58,473 bases of DNA from Sulfurimonas sp. RIFOXYB12_FULL_35_9 (GCA_001829715.1 MICC01000109.1:332-58804); one strand, 5' to 3'; shown: positions 25,451 through 44,331, numbered from the stretch's first letter. A program made the numbers and translations. Notes: generated from the letters alone by a model not told the origin.

Positions 25451-26200
25451 TTATTTCATAAAAGCAATAATTGATGCGGTTACAGCCACATTTAGAGATT
25501 CTACACCGCGGTTCATCGGTATTTTTAAACTATCGTTACACAATATTTGTACTTCAGGGCTGACTCCATCGCTCTCATTTCCTAAAACAAAGATGCTTTT
25601 GCCACATGGAGCTAAATCGTAAACATTGTTTTTAGCATGTGAAGAGAGAAGATAAATTTTTGTCTCATCTAACTCTTTTAAAACTTCATCAAGTGTATTA
25701 CAGAAATAGATAGGAAGTTTAAAAAGTGTCCCTGCACTTGCTTTTATAACAAGCGGAGAGATTTTCGCACTGTTTTTTTTAGGAAGTATGATGCCGTCCA
25801 CATTTCCAGCCGCACATGAACGGATAATCATTCCTAGATTTTGGGGGTTTTGAATGCCATCAAGCGCTATAAGTCTAAAACTTTTTAAATTTTTTATCTC
25901 ATTTGCGTTTTGGTAGGAGTTTGAGATGATGTCAATCGCCACGCCTTGATCTTGTTTAGCATTTTTGCTTATTCTGCTGAGTGCATTTTTATCATGATAA
26001 GTTACTTCAACAGCTCTTTTTTTTGCAAGCGACAATATCGTATTTACGGCGCCGTCAGTTTTGTTTGAGGTTGATAGATGAAGCTTGTGAATATTGATAG
26101 TATCGTCTTGTAAAACTTCTATAACCACATTTCTGCCGTAAAGTGTAATTATTTTTTCGAAATATGCTTTTTTATTTAAATACTCTTGTGAATCTTGCAA
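25451..26200 (-). CDS. TrmH/SpoU family RNA 2'-O-methyltransferase
   Basis: Product of 249 residues: substrate-binding N-terminus (YGRNVVIEVLQDDTINIHKL) and SPOUT domain motifs ALDGIQNPQNLGMIIRSCAAG, FVLGNESDGVSPEV and IPMNRGVESLNVAVTASIIAF. It is a distinct paralogue of the protein at 14747-15427; which one is the true RlmB cannot be settled here. No ATG lies before the conserved part, so the TTG at 26200 is used. It is monocistronic, converging on the ComEA-like gene. Confidence 0.85.
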   Translation of the reverse strand: MQDSQEYLNKKAYFEKIITLYGRNVVIEVLQDDTINIHKLHLSTSNKTDGAVNTILSLAKKRAVEVTYHDKNALSRISKNAKQDQGVAIDIISNSYQNANEIKNLKSFRLIALDGIQNPQNLGMIIRSCAAGNVDGIILPKKNSAKISPLVIKASAGTLFKLPIYFCNTLDEVLKELDETKIYLLSSHAKNNVYDLAPCGKSIFVLGNESDGVSPEVQILCNDSLKIPMNRGVESLNVAVTASIIAFMK

Positions 26201-26301
26201 AGTGGAGCCTTTTTTTTGTATGAGTGGAATTCTACACTATTTTTAGTATGCTAGTGAGTAAAAGAGTGATATACTCTAAAAAAGAGAAATAGGGGTTTTT
26301 T

Positions 26302-26904
26302 GTGGATAACAGGATTGAGGAAATTGCAGCACAGATAAAAAGTCTTGAAGATGAACTTATGGTAGAGTTAAGAAAAAAGCAGGATGAGTTTTTTTATACG
26401 CTTGAAGACAAAAAGGTGAGATTTCAAGAGAGCATTATAGAAGAGGGAAGAACCAGAATTGTAAGCTCTATCAAATATTTATCATCGTTTCCTGTTTTAG
26501 CAGTTTTTACGATACCATTTATCTGGTCGATGATGATACCTGCTTTGATGGTTGATATATTTGTCAGCATCTATCAGAGTGTCTGTTTTCCTATATACAA
26601 AATACCAAAGGTTAAAAGAAGTGATTATGTAGTCATAGACAGATACAATCTATTTTATCTAGATAGAGTTGAGAAGATAAATTGTTTGTATTGTGAGTAT
26701 TTTAACGGCGTAATAGGGTATACGAGAGAGGTGGCGGCAAGAAGCGAGCAGTTTTGGTGTCCCATAAAACACTCAAAACCGCAATTAGATATGCACTCAA
26801 GATACGATAAATTTTTTGATTTTGGTGATTATGAAGCATATAGAAAAGAGCTAGAAAGCAGAAGATCTGACTTTAAAGATCTAGAAGATAGGGAAAATAC
26901 GTAA
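26302..26904 (+). CDS. Membrane protein of unknown function
   Basis: Product of 200 residues with a GTG start after AGGGG. It has an N-terminal coiled-coil-like charged region (about 1-50), one or two hydrophobic segments (about 58-95, [20 protein letters not shown]), then a soluble part with cysteines [13 protein letters not shown] and FWCPIKHS. These could bind a metal. It ends 31 nt before copA and is probably co-transcribed, but a copper role is only contextual. I recall similar hypothetical proteins in other proteobacteria without a function. Confidence 0.75.
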   Translation: MDNRIEEIAAQIKSLEDELMVELRKKQDEFFYTLEDKKVRFQESIIEEGRTRIVSSIKYLSSFPVLAVFTIPFIWSMMIPALMVDIFVSIYQSVCFPIYKIPKVKRSDYVVIDRYNLFYLDRVEKINCLYCEYFNGVIGYTREVAARSEQFWCPIKHSKPQLDMHSRYDKFFDFGDYEAYRKELESRRSDFKDLEDRENT

Positions 26905-26935
26905 TATCTATTTTATCAATAAGGATGGCAGAGAT

Positions 26936-29311
26936 ATGAACCTGAAAATACAAATAAAAGCTGAAGAACTAAAAGACCCGGTTTGCGGGATGAATGTATC
27001 ACTTGATTCTAAATATTCATACCGCTATAAAAATGAGGATTACCGATTTTGCTCTGAACATTGTCTTGTCAAATTTAAGGCTCATCCTGAAGATTATCTC
27101 AAAAAAGAGGGTTCTGATACTCTTAAAGAACCAATCTGCACTAATGAAAATCTCTGTTCCATAAACACAACATCCTACGTAAAAGAGGAAAATTCGACAA
27201 AATACACATGTCCTATGCATCCCGAAATAGTTCAAGATCACCCGGGAAGCTGTCCCAAGTGCGGAATGGCGCTTGAACCTGTTGTCGCAAAAGCGGCAGA
27301 AGAAAAAAATGAAGAGCTTACAGATATGAATCGGCGTTTTTGGGTCAGTACGGCTCTTTCTGTTCCGGTGTTCGCTTTAGCAATGGTTGCAGACTTAGTG
27401 CCTGCGTTATTGCCGAGTGCATTAAGTATGAAAATGATTCAATGGATAGAGTTTTTGCTTGCCACTCCTGTTGTATTTTGGGGCGGCTGGCCGTTTTTTG
27501 TGCGAGGTTACAAATCTCTGCAAACAATGAATTTAAACATGTTCACGCTGATTGCCATCGGTGTTTTTGTCGCTTGGGCTTACAGCGTGGTGGCAATGTT
27601 TATGCCGCATATCTTTCCGCCTATGATGCGGATGAGTGAGGGTTTGGTACATGTATATTTTGAGGCGGCGGCAGTTATAACGACGCTTGTTCTTCTTGGA
27701 CAGGTTCTTGAGCTTCGAGCTCGCTCACAAACCAACGCAGCAATAAAACTCCTGCTCGGACTTGCTCCAAATACGGCACGAATAGTTAGAGGTGACGGGA
27801 GTGAAGAAGATATAGCACTAGAAAAGGTTCAAGTCGGAGATATTTTGCGTGTTCGTCCCGGAGAGAAAGTTCCTGTTGACGGAGTGGTTACCGAGGGTCA
27901 AAGCAGTGTAGATGAATCAATGGTTACAGGTGAGCCGATTGCGGTCAAAAAGTTTGCAGGCGAGAAACTTATAGGCGCTACGATTAACTCAAACGGCACT
28001 CTTCTTATGAGAACCCAAAAAATCGGTGCAGACACTCTGCTTTCACAAATTATAGATATGGTCTCAAAGGCACAACGTTCCCGAGCACCTATACAAAAAC
28101 TGGCTGATGTCGTATCTTCTTATTTCGTTCCTGCTGTTCTTGGCATTAGCGTAATAACATTTTTTGTCTGGTGGATATGGGGAAGTGAACCTCGTTTGGC
28201 TTATGCTATTGTCAGTGCTGTTTCAGTACTTATTATCGCATGTCCGTGTGCACTCGGTCTTGCTACGCCCATCTCTATAATGGTAGCAACGGGACGAGGT
28301 GCTACAAGCGGGGTATTAATCAAAAATGCCGAAGTCTTAGAAATAATGGAAAAAGTTGATACTTTGGTAGTTGATAAAACAGGAACGCTAACGGAGGGAA
28401 AACCTAAGCTGGTAAATGTACATGTAGAAGAGGGGTTTAGCGAAAATGAACTCCTGCGTTTGATTGCAAGCTTGGAGAGATCGAGCGAGCATCCTTTGGC
28501 AGAAGCTATTGTAAAGGGTGCGAAAGAGAGAAACGTAGAGCTGGTTAAAGCGGACAACTTCAACTCTTTAAGCGGAATGGGAATTACGGGCGAAGTTGAC
28601 GGACAGGCAGTTGCCGTGGGCAATCTAAAACTGCTGCAGAGTTTAAACATAAACGCATACGAGTTGTCAAAAAAGGCAGATATAGAGCGCGCTGATGGCA
28701 AAATTGTTATGCTGGCTGCAGTCGGTTTAAAGGCAGCCGGTTTCATTGCCGTTACCGATCCTATAAAAGAGAATACAGCCGAAGCAATTCATGATTTACA
28801 TGTACAAGGCATAAGAGTCGTAATGCTAACGGGAGACAGCCGTGCCACGGCAGAAATTGTGGCAAGAAAACTCGGTATAGATGAGGTGCATGCAGAGGTG
28901 TTACCTGAGCAAAAAGCAGAGGTTATCAAAGAGCTTCAAGCACATGGGCACATTGTTGCCATGGCGGGTGACGGCATAAACGATGCTCCGGCACTCGCAC
29001 TTGCACATGTCGGCATTGCCATGGGAACGGGAACCGATGTTGCGATGGAGAGTGCGGGTGTCACTTTGGTAAAAGGTGATTTGCGAGGCATAGTCAGAGC
29101 AAGAGTTCTAAGCAGGGCAACAATGCGAAATATCAGACAAAATCTCTTTTTCGCTTTCTTTTACAATTCGGCAGGGATTCCGATTGCTGCGGGATTGCTG
29201 TATCCGTTCTTTGGAATATTGCTCTCTCCTATGATTGCCGCGGCGGCAATGAGTTTCAGCTCTGTTTCCGTAATTACCAATTCGCTTAGACTTAGAGGAA
29301 TAAAGCTATAA
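26936..29311 (+). CDS. copA: Copper-transporting P1B-type ATPase with YHS and heavy-metal-binding domains
   Basis: Product of 791 residues. The N-terminus has a YHS domain (about 12-58: [11 protein letters not shown]...FCSEHC) and then a heavy-metal-binding zinc-ribbon-like domain (YTCPMHPEI...CPKCGMAL) instead of the usual HMA CxxC domain. ATPase signatures: SMVTGEP, the membrane metal site CPC (436-438, [11 protein letters not shown]), phosphorylated Asp480 in [20 protein letters not shown] and [11 protein letters not shown]. The CPC site plus YNSAGIP and [10 protein letters not shown] in the last helices mark it as a Cu(I) exporter (P1B-1). The start follows AAGGATGG. Confidence 0.93.
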   Translation: MNLKIQIKAEELKDPVCGMNVSLDSKYSYRYKNEDYRFCSEHCLVKFKAHPEDYLKKEGSDTLKEPICTNENLCSINTTSYVKEENSTKYTCPMHPEIVQDHPGSCPKCGMALEPVVAKAAEEKNEELTDMNRRFWVSTALSVPVFALAMVADLVPALLPSALSMKMIQWIEFLLATPVVFWGGWPFFVRGYKSLQTMNLNMFTLIAIGVFVAWAYSVVAMFMPHIFPPMMRMSEGLVHVYFEAAAVITTLVLLGQVLELRARSQTNAAIKLLLGLAPNTARIVRGDGSEEDIALEKVQVGDILRVRPGEKVPVDGVVTEGQSSVDESMVTGEPIAVKKFAGEKLIGATINSNGTLLMRTQKIGADTLLSQIIDMVSKAQRSRAPIQKLADVVSSYFVPAVLGISVITFFVWWIWGSEPRLAYAIVSAVSVLIIACPCALGLATPISIMVATGRGATSGVLIKNAEVLEIMEKVDTLVVDKTGTLTEGKPKLVNVHVEEGFSENELLRLIASLERSSEHPLAEAIVKGAKERNVELVKADNFNSLSGMGITGEVDGQAVAVGNLKLLQSLNINAYELSKKADIERADGKIVMLAAVGLKAAGFIAVTDPIKENTAEAIHDLHVQGIRVVMLTGDSRATAEIVARKLGIDEVHAEVLPEQKAEVIKELQAHGHIVAMAGDGINDAPALALAHVGIAMGTGTDVAMESAGVTLVKGDLRGIVRARVLSRATMRNIRQNLFFAFFYNSAGIPIAAGLLYPFFGILLSPMIAAAAMSFSSVSVITNSLRLRGIKL

Positions 29312-29326
29312 GCACTTTACATGTCA

Positions 29327-30055
29327 TTAGTTCACGATATCGTAGATAATTTCTGTTTTGTTTTTTACAACTCTAATCTCGCTAACGCTTAAGCCCTCTA
29401 TCTCCAAAGCCATAAACTCCTTCATCGAGTTTATGCCCTTTTGTGCAACTGCTCTTAAAACCAAACCTCTGTAAGCTTTTGCCCAGTGACTCACCGTTTT
29501 TTTGTCTTTTAAAAATTTCAGAGTAGTGTATGGTTTTTTAAGCTCGTAAAACTTGTCATAATATCCTGCACGAAGATCTAAAATGTCAGAATCGCCAAGA
29601 TACAAATCAAGCTGATATGAAAATCTGTCTCTGTAAAACTTGTCGGGAACAAACTCTCCGATGTTATTTCCCTGTTTTACTTTGTAGTTTGCTATTGTGT
29701 CGCCGCCTAAAATCGGACCGTAGAGGTTTGAGAAAATTATTGTGTTTGCTTTTAGGTACTCTTTTGTTTTTTCATCAAGTGAATTAAAACCAAGATAATC
29801 ATATGCAACTCCGTCATATCTCTCTATGGCACACATGAGCGGTGAATCGAAAACATCATTTATATAAGGTAAGCAGTCGCTAAATTTTTTAAATCCAAAA
29901 AGATTTTTTATGCTCTCTTTATCTCTTTTCTTTAGGATATTATTATATTCACTAAGAATGCTTTCTCTTGCATCATTAGAACCAAAAAGCTCTTTTTTTG
30001 TCTCCATTCCACCATTTTTTTTATTCTCTGATGGAGAAAATAGTATTTTTAACAT
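29327..30055 (-). CDS. yaaA: YaaA family peroxide stress protein
   Basis: Product of 242 residues of the YaaA/DUF328 family: ILFSPSENKK at the start, AIERYDGVAYDYLGFNSL in the middle and VSHWAKAYRGLVLR near the end. In E. coli YaaA limits intracellular iron during peroxide stress and has a DNA-binding fold. It is slightly divergent in length and sequence. It converges on copA (15 nt between stops). Confidence 0.88.
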   Translation of the reverse strand: MLKILFSPSENKKNGGMETKKELFGSNDARESILSEYNNILKKRDKESIKNLFGFKKFSDCLPYINDVFDSPLMCAIERYDGVAYDYLGFNSLDEKTKEYLKANTIIFSNLYGPILGGDTIANYKVKQGNNIGEFVPDKFYRDRFSYQLDLYLGDSDILDLRAGYYDKFYELKKPYTTLKFLKDKKTVSHWAKAYRGLVLRAVAQKGINSMKEFMALEIEGLSVSEIRVVKNKTEIIYDIVN

Positions 30056-30147
30056 CTCAATATAACCTTTATTTTATGAAAATATGGGAGGATAATAGCC
30101 AATTTTACAAGAAAATTCAATTTCTGTAGTTTTTTAGGCAAAATCTC

Positions 30148-30176
30148 TTGACATTGAAAATATATTGCACTATAAT
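30148..30176 (+). promoter_or_regulatory. Perfect-consensus sigma-70 promoter of the tRNA cluster
   Basis: TTGACA (30148-30153), a 17-nt spacer, and TATAAT (30171-30176) match the canonical promoter exactly and lie 17 nt before the first tRNA. The full -35 box is unusual in this AT-rich lineage and implies high expression. Confidence 0.85.
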
Positions 30177-30193
30177 TCTGGCTCAAATTCGAT

Positions 30194-30270
30194 GCCGGCA
30201 TAGCTCAGTTGGCTAGAGCAGCTGATTTGTAATCAGCAGGCCCGGGGTTCAAATCCTCGTGCCGGCACCA
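30194..30270 (+). tRNA. tRNA-Thr (TGT)
   Basis: Acceptor GCCGGCA/TGCCGGC, anticodon stem GCTGA/TCAGC with loop TTTGTAA, T-loop GGTTCAAATCC, encoded CCA. Confidence 0.97.
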
Positions 30271-30328
30271 TTGAATTCGAGAATATTAGAAACAGTGTTA
30301 GACCAGACAAAACATTAATTTGTACAAT

Positions 30329-30413
30329 GGTGAGTTAGTCAAGTGGCCAACGACGGCGGACTGTAAATCCGCTCCCTACGGGTTCGGTGGTTCGAATCCA
30401 CCACTCACCACCA
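30329..30413 (+). tRNA. tRNA-Tyr (GTA)
   Basis: Class II tRNA with long variable arm: acceptor GGTGAGT/ACTCACC, anticodon stem GCGGA/TCCGC with loop CTGTAAA, encoded CCA. Confidence 0.97.
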
Positions 30414-30427
30414 TTTCAATGGCACAT

Positions 30428-30504
30428 GCGGGCGTAGCTCAGTCGGCTAGAGCGTCAGCCTTCCAAGCTGAGGGTCGAGGGTTCGAGTCCCTTCACCCGC
30501 TCCA
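30428..30504 (+). tRNA. tRNA-Gly (TCC)
   Basis: Acceptor GCGGGCG/CACCCGC, anticodon stem TCAGC/GCTGA with loop CTTCCAA, encoded CCA. Confidence 0.97.
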
Positions 30505-30664
30505 TTGAAAATCATTCTGGAAGCTGAAGTACAATTTCAACCTACTTCTCTTAATATTTATATATTATCTCCAATTATATATAAATTCACACTAAAAAAA
30601 TCTGATATTATTAAATAAAAAATTATGCAATTATTGCTTGTTGTTTTTTCTATATTTTTATTCT

Positions 30665-30739
<75 letters not shown>

Positions 30740-30786
30740 TATATAATATATAGTAAAATTTAAGCAATAATTGAATAATTTTTGGG

Positions 30787-30792
30787 TACAAT
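30787..30792 (+). promoter_or_regulatory. -10 box of tuf
   Basis: TACAAT preceded by TTGGG, 35 nt before the tuf ATG; CGGAGG lies close to the start codon. Confidence 0.5.
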
Positions 30793-30827
30793 TCCATTTC
30801 TATTCACAAATTAAGTCGGAGGACACT

Positions 30828-32027
30828 ATGGCAAAAGAAAAATTTGCGCGTAATAAACCACACTGTAACATTGGTACTATCGGTCACGTTGACCATGGTA
30901 AAACTACGTTAACAGCGGCAATTACGGCAGTATTGGCAGTAACAAACGGTGCAAAAATGATGGATTACGATCAAATCGATAATGCTCCAGAAGAGCGTGA
31001 GCGTGGTATTACAATTGCTACATCACACGTAGAATACGAAACAAACAATCGTCACTATGCACACGTAGACTGTCCAGGTCACGCGGATTATGTTAAAAAC
31101 ATGATTACTGGTGCTGCACAAATGGACGGTGCTATTTTAGTTGTTTCAGCAGCTGATGGTCCGATGCCACAAACTCGTGAGCATATTCTTCTTTCTAAGC
31201 AAGTTGGTGTTCCTTACATCGTTGTTTTCATGAACAAAGAAGATATGGTTGATGATGAAGAACTTTTAGAGTTAGTTGAAATGGAAATCCGTGAACTACT
31301 TGACATGTACGACTTCCCAGGTGATGATACTCCAATCATAGCTGGATCTGCAAAAGAAGCATTAGAAGAAGCAAAAACTGGTACTCTTGGACCGTGGTCT
31401 GCGAAAATTCAAAAGCTTATGGCTGCGGTAGATGAGTATATTCCTCAACCGACTCGTGAAACTGACAAAGATTTCCTAATGCCTGTTGAAGATGTTTTCT
31501 CAATTTCTGGTCGTGGAACTGTTGTAACTGGTCGTATCGAGCGTGGTACAGTTAAAATTGGTGATGCAATTGAAATCGTAGGTATCCGTGATACTCAAAA
31601 AACTACTGTTACTGGTATTGAGATGTTTCGTAAAGAAATGGATCAAGGTTTGGCAGGAGATAACTGTGGTATTCTCGTTCGTGGTATCGGTAAAGATGAT
31701 GTTGAGCGTGGTCAAGTTCTTTGTAAGCCGGGTACAATTAATCCTCACACTAAATTTACAGCTGAGATTTATGTACTAAGCAAAGAAGAGGGTGGTCGTC
31801 ATACTCCATTCTTCACAAATTACCGTCCACAATTCTATGTTCGTACAACAGACGTTACTGGTGCAATTTACTTACCTGAAGGTACAGAAATGGTTATGCC
31901 TGGTGATAACGTAAGTATAACTGTTGAACTAATTCACCCAATCGCTATGGAAAAAGGTACTAAGTTCGCTATCCGTGAGGGTGGACGTACTGTTGGTGCC
32001 GGTGTTGTAGCTGAGATTATTGCATAA
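30828..32027 (+). CDS. tuf: Elongation factor Tu
   Basis: Delivers aminoacyl-tRNA to the ribosome. Product of 399 residues: P-loop [11 protein letters not shown], switch region [28 protein letters not shown] and GSAKEA, then beta-barrel domains 2 and 3 ending [16 protein letters not shown]. The ATG at 30828 follows CGGAGG; an in-frame ATG at 30771 adds unconserved residues. It sits between the tRNA cluster and rpmG, the typical order in this group, with no second tuf beside fusA. Confidence 0.98.
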   Translation: MAKEKFARNKPHCNIGTIGHVDHGKTTLTAAITAVLAVTNGAKMMDYDQIDNAPEERERGITIATSHVEYETNNRHYAHVDCPGHADYVKNMITGAAQMDGAILVVSAADGPMPQTREHILLSKQVGVPYIVVFMNKEDMVDDEELLELVEMEIRELLDMYDFPGDDTPIIAGSAKEALEEAKTGTLGPWSAKIQKLMAAVDEYIPQPTRETDKDFLMPVEDVFSISGRGTVVTGRIERGTVKIGDAIEIVGIRDTQKTTVTGIEMFRKEMDQGLAGDNCGILVRGIGKDDVERGQVLCKPGTINPHTKFTAEIYVLSKEEGGRHTPFFTNYRPQFYVRTTDVTGAIYLPEGTEMVMPGDNVSITVELIHPIAMEKGTKFAIREGGRTVGAGVVAEIIA

Positions 32028-32072
32028 TTCGCTTTGGCGAATTTGCATTAATCCTTTAATAAGGTTAATAAC

Positions 32073-32225
32073 ATGAGAGAAGCAATACATTTAGGATGTG
32101 AAAAGTGTACTCGTCGTAACTATCACACAACTAAAAATAAAAAAACTCACACTGAAAAATTTTCAGTAAAAAAATATTGTAAATTTTGTCGTGAGCATAC
32201 TGCTCACAAAGAGATGAAATTATAA
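32073..32225 (+). CDS. rpmG: 50S ribosomal protein L33
   Basis: Product of 50 residues (MREAIHLGCEKC...). Four zinc-type cysteines are visible (CEKC and CKFC), so it is the C+ zinc form. The ATG follows AAGG. It lies between tuf and tRNA-Trp, the usual order. Confidence 0.95.
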   Translation: MREAIHLGCEKCTRRNYHTTKNKKTHTEKFSVKKYCKFCREHTAHKEMKL

Positions 32226-32279
32226 TATAGTTGCAATTGAGCTTAAGTCTTTTGACTTGGCTTTGTTGTTTAAATATTT

Positions 32280-32356
32280 AGGCGTGTAGCTCCAATGGTT
32301 AGAGCATCGGATTCCAAATCCGAGTGATGGGAGTTCGAGTCTCTCCACGCCTGCCA
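32280..32356 (+). tRNA. tRNA-Trp (CCA)
   Basis: Acceptor AGGCGTG/CACGCCT, anticodon stem TCGGA/TCCGA with loop TTCCAAA, discriminator G, encoded CCA. It lies between rpmG and secE as in many bacteria. Confidence 0.97.
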
Positions 32357-32416
32357 CATTGATTATCGTAAAGCTTTAGGGCTTTATTCATAATTAATGG
32401 TGATTAGGGAAGTTAA

Positions 32417-32596
32417 ATGAATTTAGGTACACATATTAGAAATGCAAAACTGGAACTAAGTAAAGTTATTTTTCCTACAAAAGGTCAAGTTAAACAAGCT
32501 TATATCTCAGTTGTAATTGTTGTAACTGTTATAGCGGCTTTTTTAGCTTTGGTTGACTTGGTAATGTCGTCAATCATGTCAGCAATTTTAGGATAA
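32417..32596 (+). CDS. secE: Preprotein translocase subunit SecE
   Basis: Product of 59 residues. The amphipathic N-terminus KLELSKVIFPTKGQVKQA is the SecE signature, followed by a single membrane helix (about 29-50). It stabilises SecY in the translocon. Short single-helix SecE is usual outside enterobacteria. nusG follows 9 nt later. Confidence 0.94.
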   Translation: MNLGTHIRNAKLELSKVIFPTKGQVKQAYISVVIVVTVIAAFLALVDLVMSSIMSAILG

Positions 32597-32605
32597 GGAG
32601 TAGTG

Positions 32606-33148
32606 ATGGAAAATAAAAATCATAATCATCAGTGGTACTCCATTCAAACATATGGAAATGAAAAAACTGTTCGTTTAGCAATTTTAAATATGATAGAAGA
32701 GATGGGATTACAAGAAGTAATAACAGACGTAATCGTTCCTACAGAAGATGTTATTGAGGTAAAAGACGGTAAGAAAAAAATATCTGAGAGATCTCTTTAT
32801 TCAGGTTATGTATTTGCTAGAATAGATCTCAATACAGAGGTTCAGCATCTTATACAGTCTGTTCCAAAAGTTTCTGGATTTATCGGTGAAGCGAATAAGC
32901 CTACACCTTTAAGTGAACATGACATTAATGTTATTTTAGATCGTGTTCAAAATCGTGCAGCACCTAAGCCAAAAGTATTTTTTGACAACGGTGAAACTGT
33001 TCGTATAACTGAAGGTCCGTTTGCAAACTTTACTGCTACGGTAGATGAGTATGATTTAGAGCATGGTACTCTAAAACTTAATGTATCAATTTTTGGAAGA
33101 GCAACTCCGGTTGATATCTCTTATACTCAAGTTGAAAAAATAATTTAA
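32606..33148 (+). CDS. nusG: Transcription termination/antitermination protein NusG
   Basis: Product of 180 residues: N-terminal NGN domain ([17 protein letters not shown]...PTEDVIEV...[11 protein letters not shown]) and C-terminal KOW domain ([22 protein letters not shown]). It links RNA polymerase to the ribosome and Rho. The ATG at 32606 follows AAGGAG. Confidence 0.97.
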   Translation: MENKNHNHQWYSIQTYGNEKTVRLAILNMIEEMGLQEVITDVIVPTEDVIEVKDGKKKISERSLYSGYVFARIDLNTEVQHLIQSVPKVSGFIGEANKPTPLSEHDINVILDRVQNRAAPKPKVFFDNGETVRITEGPFANFTATVDEYDLEHGTLKLNVSIFGRATPVDISYTQVEKII

Positions 33149-33168
33149 ATCAAAAAAAAGGAAAAAAC

Positions 33169-33594
33169 ATGGCAAAAAAAATTATGGGCTATATCAAGCT
33201 ACAAATCGAAGCCGGCAAAGCTACACCAGCACCACCGGTAGGACCAGCTTTAGGACAACGTGGTGTTAACATCATGGAGTTTACTAAATCATTCAATGAA
33301 AAAACAAAAGATAAAATGGGGTTTAAAGTTCCTGTTGTAATCACTGTTTATACTGATAAAAGCTTTACTTTCGTTGTAAAACAGCCACCGGCTTCCGCAT
33401 TATTAATGCATGCTGCAGGACTTAAAGGTGGTTCAAGTAATCCACTTAAAAACAAAGTTGCAAAGATTACTCGTGCACAGTTAATGGAAGTTGTAGATAG
33501 AAAAATTGAAGATTTAAATACTTCTGATAAAGAGGCAGCTGCTAAAACTATAGCAGGTTCAGCTCGTTCAATCGGTATCGAAATCGTAGACTAA
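33169..33594 (+). CDS. rplK: 50S ribosomal protein L11
   Basis: Product of 141 residues: [29 protein letters not shown], the proline-rich switch region, then the rRNA-binding C-terminal domain. Part of the stalk-base/thiostrepton region. AAAGGAAAA precedes the ATG. Confidence 0.98.
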   Translation: MAKKIMGYIKLQIEAGKATPAPPVGPALGQRGVNIMEFTKSFNEKTKDKMGFKVPVVITVYTDKSFTFVVKQPPASALLMHAAGLKGGSSNPLKNKVAKITRAQLMEVVDRKIEDLNTSDKEAAAKTIAGSARSIGIEIVD

Positions 33595-33616
33595 TATCTA
33601 ACCCACATATCATCGA

Positions 33617-33640
33617 CCACAATGATATAAAATTTTGTGG
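33617..33640 (+). promoter_or_regulatory. Hairpin between rplK and rplA
   Basis: CCACAA (33617-33622) pairs with TTGTGG (33635-33640) around an AT loop, 26 nt before rplA. Role not established. Confidence 0.35.
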
Positions 33641-33665
33641 CAGAATTACATAGGAGAATTTGAAT

Positions 33666-34358
33666 ATGAGCAAAAGATATAAGCAATTAGCAGAAAAAAT
33701 TGATGCAACAAAAGCATATAGTGTTGAAGAAGCATCAGTTTTAGTAAAAAATTTAGTTAGTGCAAAGTTTGATGAAACTGTTGAAATCGCACTAAACTTA
33801 AATGTAGATCCAAGACATGCAGATCAGATGATTCGCGGTGCAATCGTACTTCCACATGGAACTGGTAAAACTGTTCGTGTTGCAGTTTTCGCAAAAGGCG
33901 TTAAAGCTGATGAAGCTAAAGCGGCAGGTGCTGATATAGTAGGTACTGATGATTTAGTACAACAAATCAAAGATGGTATTTTCAACTTTGATATAGTTGT
34001 TGCTGCACCTGACTGTATGGGTCTTGTTGGTCAAATAGGTCGTATTCTAGGACCAAAAGGTATGATGCCTAACCCTAAAACAGGTACGGTAACTCCAGAT
34101 GTTGCAACTGCTGTTAAAAATGTTAAGGGTGGTCAGGTGAATTTCCGTGTTGATAAAAAAGGAAATATTCATGCAGGTATCGGTAAGGCAAGTTTTGATG
34201 TAGATAAAATAGCTGAAAATATGATTTCTTTTGTTAAAGCTATCAACAAGCATAAACCTGCAACAGCTAAAGGTCGTTATATTAAAAATAGCGCACTTAG
34301 CTTAACAATGAGTCCTGCTATTAAGCTTGACATCATGCAATTATTAGAGATGAAATAA
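33666..34358 (+). CDS. rplA: 50S ribosomal protein L1
   Basis: Product of 230 residues: [50 protein letters not shown] and [19 protein letters not shown]. Stalk protein and, in other bacteria, translational repressor of its own operon. The ATG at 33666 follows AGGAG. Confidence 0.98.
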   Translation: MSKRYKQLAEKIDATKAYSVEEASVLVKNLVSAKFDETVEIALNLNVDPRHADQMIRGAIVLPHGTGKTVRVAVFAKGVKADEAKAAGADIVGTDDLVQQIKDGIFNFDIVVAAPDCMGLVGQIGRILGPKGMMPNPKTGTVTPDVATAVKNVKGGQVNFRVDKKGNIHAGIGKASFDVDKIAENMISFVKAINKHKPATAKGRYIKNSALSLTMSPAIKLDIMQLLEMK

Positions 34359-34493
34359 TTTAGTGATTTTTAGTGCTTTACTCGTAAAGCACTATTAAGT
34401 TACTACTTTGGTAACTGCATTTTATGGACTGAAGATAATAGGTGCGAAAGCTTAATTTCCTATTTGAAGTGTTGTCTGGAAAGGAGATATTCT
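34359..34493 (+). ncRNA. L10-type ribosomal protein leader
   Basis: The 135-nt gap before rplJ is rich in hairpins: AGTGCTTTA/TAAAGCACT (34372-34393) and AGTTAC/GTAACT (34398-34416), followed by an unpaired purine-rich stretch and the rplJ ribosome site. In other bacteria this position carries the L10(L12)4 binding leader for autoregulation. The kink-turn core was not verified. Confidence 0.55.
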
Positions 34494-34973
34494 ATGACAA
34501 AAACACAAAAAGCTGAGATTATTGAAGTACTTTCAAATGAATTTAAAAATGCTCAGACTGTAATCTTCTGTGATTACAAAGGTTTGAGCGTTTCTAAACT
34601 TGAAGGTTTAAGAAATGTTGCTCGTGTTAAAGATACAAAAGTTCAAGTTGTTAAAAATACTTTAGCTACTATAGCACTTAAAAATGCTGGACTTGAAGGT
34701 ATCGAAATTAAAGATACTAATATTTTAGTATGGAGCGAAGATTCTATCGCTGCTTCTAAAGTTGTTTCTGATTTCGCTAAAGATAATGATATGCTTGTTA
34801 TTAAACAAGCATACATTGATCGTGAGCCTGCTGATGCTGCTAAAGTTGAAGCGTTTGCTAAACTTCCTGGTCGTGAAGAACTACTTGGAATGCTTGCATC
34901 TGTTTGGATGGGGCCGGTCAGAAACTTTACTATTGGTTTGGACGCATTAAGACAAAAAAGAGAAGAAGCGTAA
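34494..34973 (+). CDS. rplJ: 50S ribosomal protein L10
   Basis: Product of 159 residues: TKTQKAEIIEVLSNEFKNAQ, FCDYKGLSVSKLEGLR and VVKNTLATIALKNAG, ending with the helix that binds L7/L12 dimers. The ATG at 34494 follows AAGGAGA; an in-frame ATG at 34464 lies in the leader. It is followed by rplL. Confidence 0.97.
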   Translation: MTKTQKAEIIEVLSNEFKNAQTVIFCDYKGLSVSKLEGLRNVARVKDTKVQVVKNTLATIALKNAGLEGIEIKDTNILVWSEDSIAASKVVSDFAKDNDMLVIKQAYIDREPADAAKVEAFAKLPGREELLGMLASVWMGPVRNFTIGLDALRQKREEA

Positions 34974-35031
34974 TAGCTTTTAACATATAAAATGAGAAAT
35001 CATTTGATAAAATTCATAATGGAGAAAAATT

Positions 35032-35400
35032 ATGGCAATAACTAAACAAGACGTATTAGAGTTTATCTCAGGACTTTCTGTATTAGAACTTTCTGAATTA
35101 GTAAAAGAATTTGAAGAAAAATTCGGTGTTTCTGCACAGCCCGTAGCTGTTGCTGGTGGCGCTGTAGCTGCTGCTGCTGTTGAAGAGCAGACAGAATTCA
35201 ATGTTGTTATCCTTGATGCAGGCGACAAAAAAATCAACGTAATTAAAGTTGTTCGTGCTCTTACAGGTTTAGGTCTAAAAGAAGCTAAAGATGCAACAGA
35301 AAACGTACCTTCAACAATCAAAGAGGGTGTAGATAAAGAGACTGCAATGAATGCTAAAAAAGAGCTTGAAGAAGCTGGTGCAAAAGTAGAAGTTAAATAA
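35032..35400 (+). CDS. rplL: 50S ribosomal protein L7/L12
   Basis: Product of 122 residues: N-terminal dimerisation helix ([20 protein letters not shown]), an Ala/Val hinge ([17 protein letters not shown]), and the factor-binding C-terminal domain ([23 protein letters not shown]). Multimeric stalk protein that recruits translation GTPases. Confidence 0.98.
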   Translation: MAITKQDVLEFISGLSVLELSELVKEFEEKFGVSAQPVAVAGGAVAAAAVEEQTEFNVVILDAGDKKINVIKVVRALTGLGLKEAKDATENVPSTIKEGVDKETAMNAKKELEEAGAKVEVK

Positions 35401-35420
35401 TTTCTGCTTTCGAATTGTGA

Positions 35421-35501
35421 CACGAAAAACTGTTTTCGTGCACTTTTCGTTTTTTTTGGGCGCTTTTAGGAGTAGATATTAATCTTCTCCTAAAAGTGCC
35501 C
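35421..35501 (+). promoter_or_regulatory. rplL-rpoB attenuator/processing hairpins
   Basis: CACGAAAA/TTTTCGTG (35421-35440) is followed shortly by a T-run. Then comes a 15-bp stem with one G-U pair (35458-35472 with 35487-35501), strong enough to be a double-strand RNase III target or partial terminator. Further small stems lie at 35564-35580 and 35582-35600. This matches the attenuator/processing region known between rplL and rpoB in E. coli. Confidence 0.65.
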
Positions 35502-35625
35502 TTATGTCGTTTATAAGCACTGTGAAAAAAGCTCTGACTTTTGAGCTAAAAATCATCTAGGGACGCCTAGATACGATAACCCTAATCTGAATGATTAGGT
35601 TCTTAATAACAACTCACCGAGGTAG

Positions 35626-44278
<8,653 letters not shown>

Positions 44279-44304
44279 TTCAAATTTCTTCAATTTAAAT
44301 TAAT

Positions 44305-44331
44305 AGAGAGCTTCTTTTAAGAAGTCTCTCT
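44305..44331 (+). terminator. Hairpin after rpoC
   Basis: AGAGAG-CTTCTT and AAGAAG-TCTCTCT form a 12-bp stem 26 nt after the stop. There is no strong T-run, so termination may be partial. Confidence 0.5.

Noticed and set aside
10210-29320. Frequent word TACATGTA/ACATGTA in many places
   Set aside because: Most copies are inside genes where CATGTA encodes His-Val; there is no regular spacing, so no repeat element is claimed.
30320-30508. A 62-codon ORF on the plus strand
   Set aside because: It runs through tRNA-Tyr and tRNA-Gly; its sequence is a typical spurious translation of tRNA genes.
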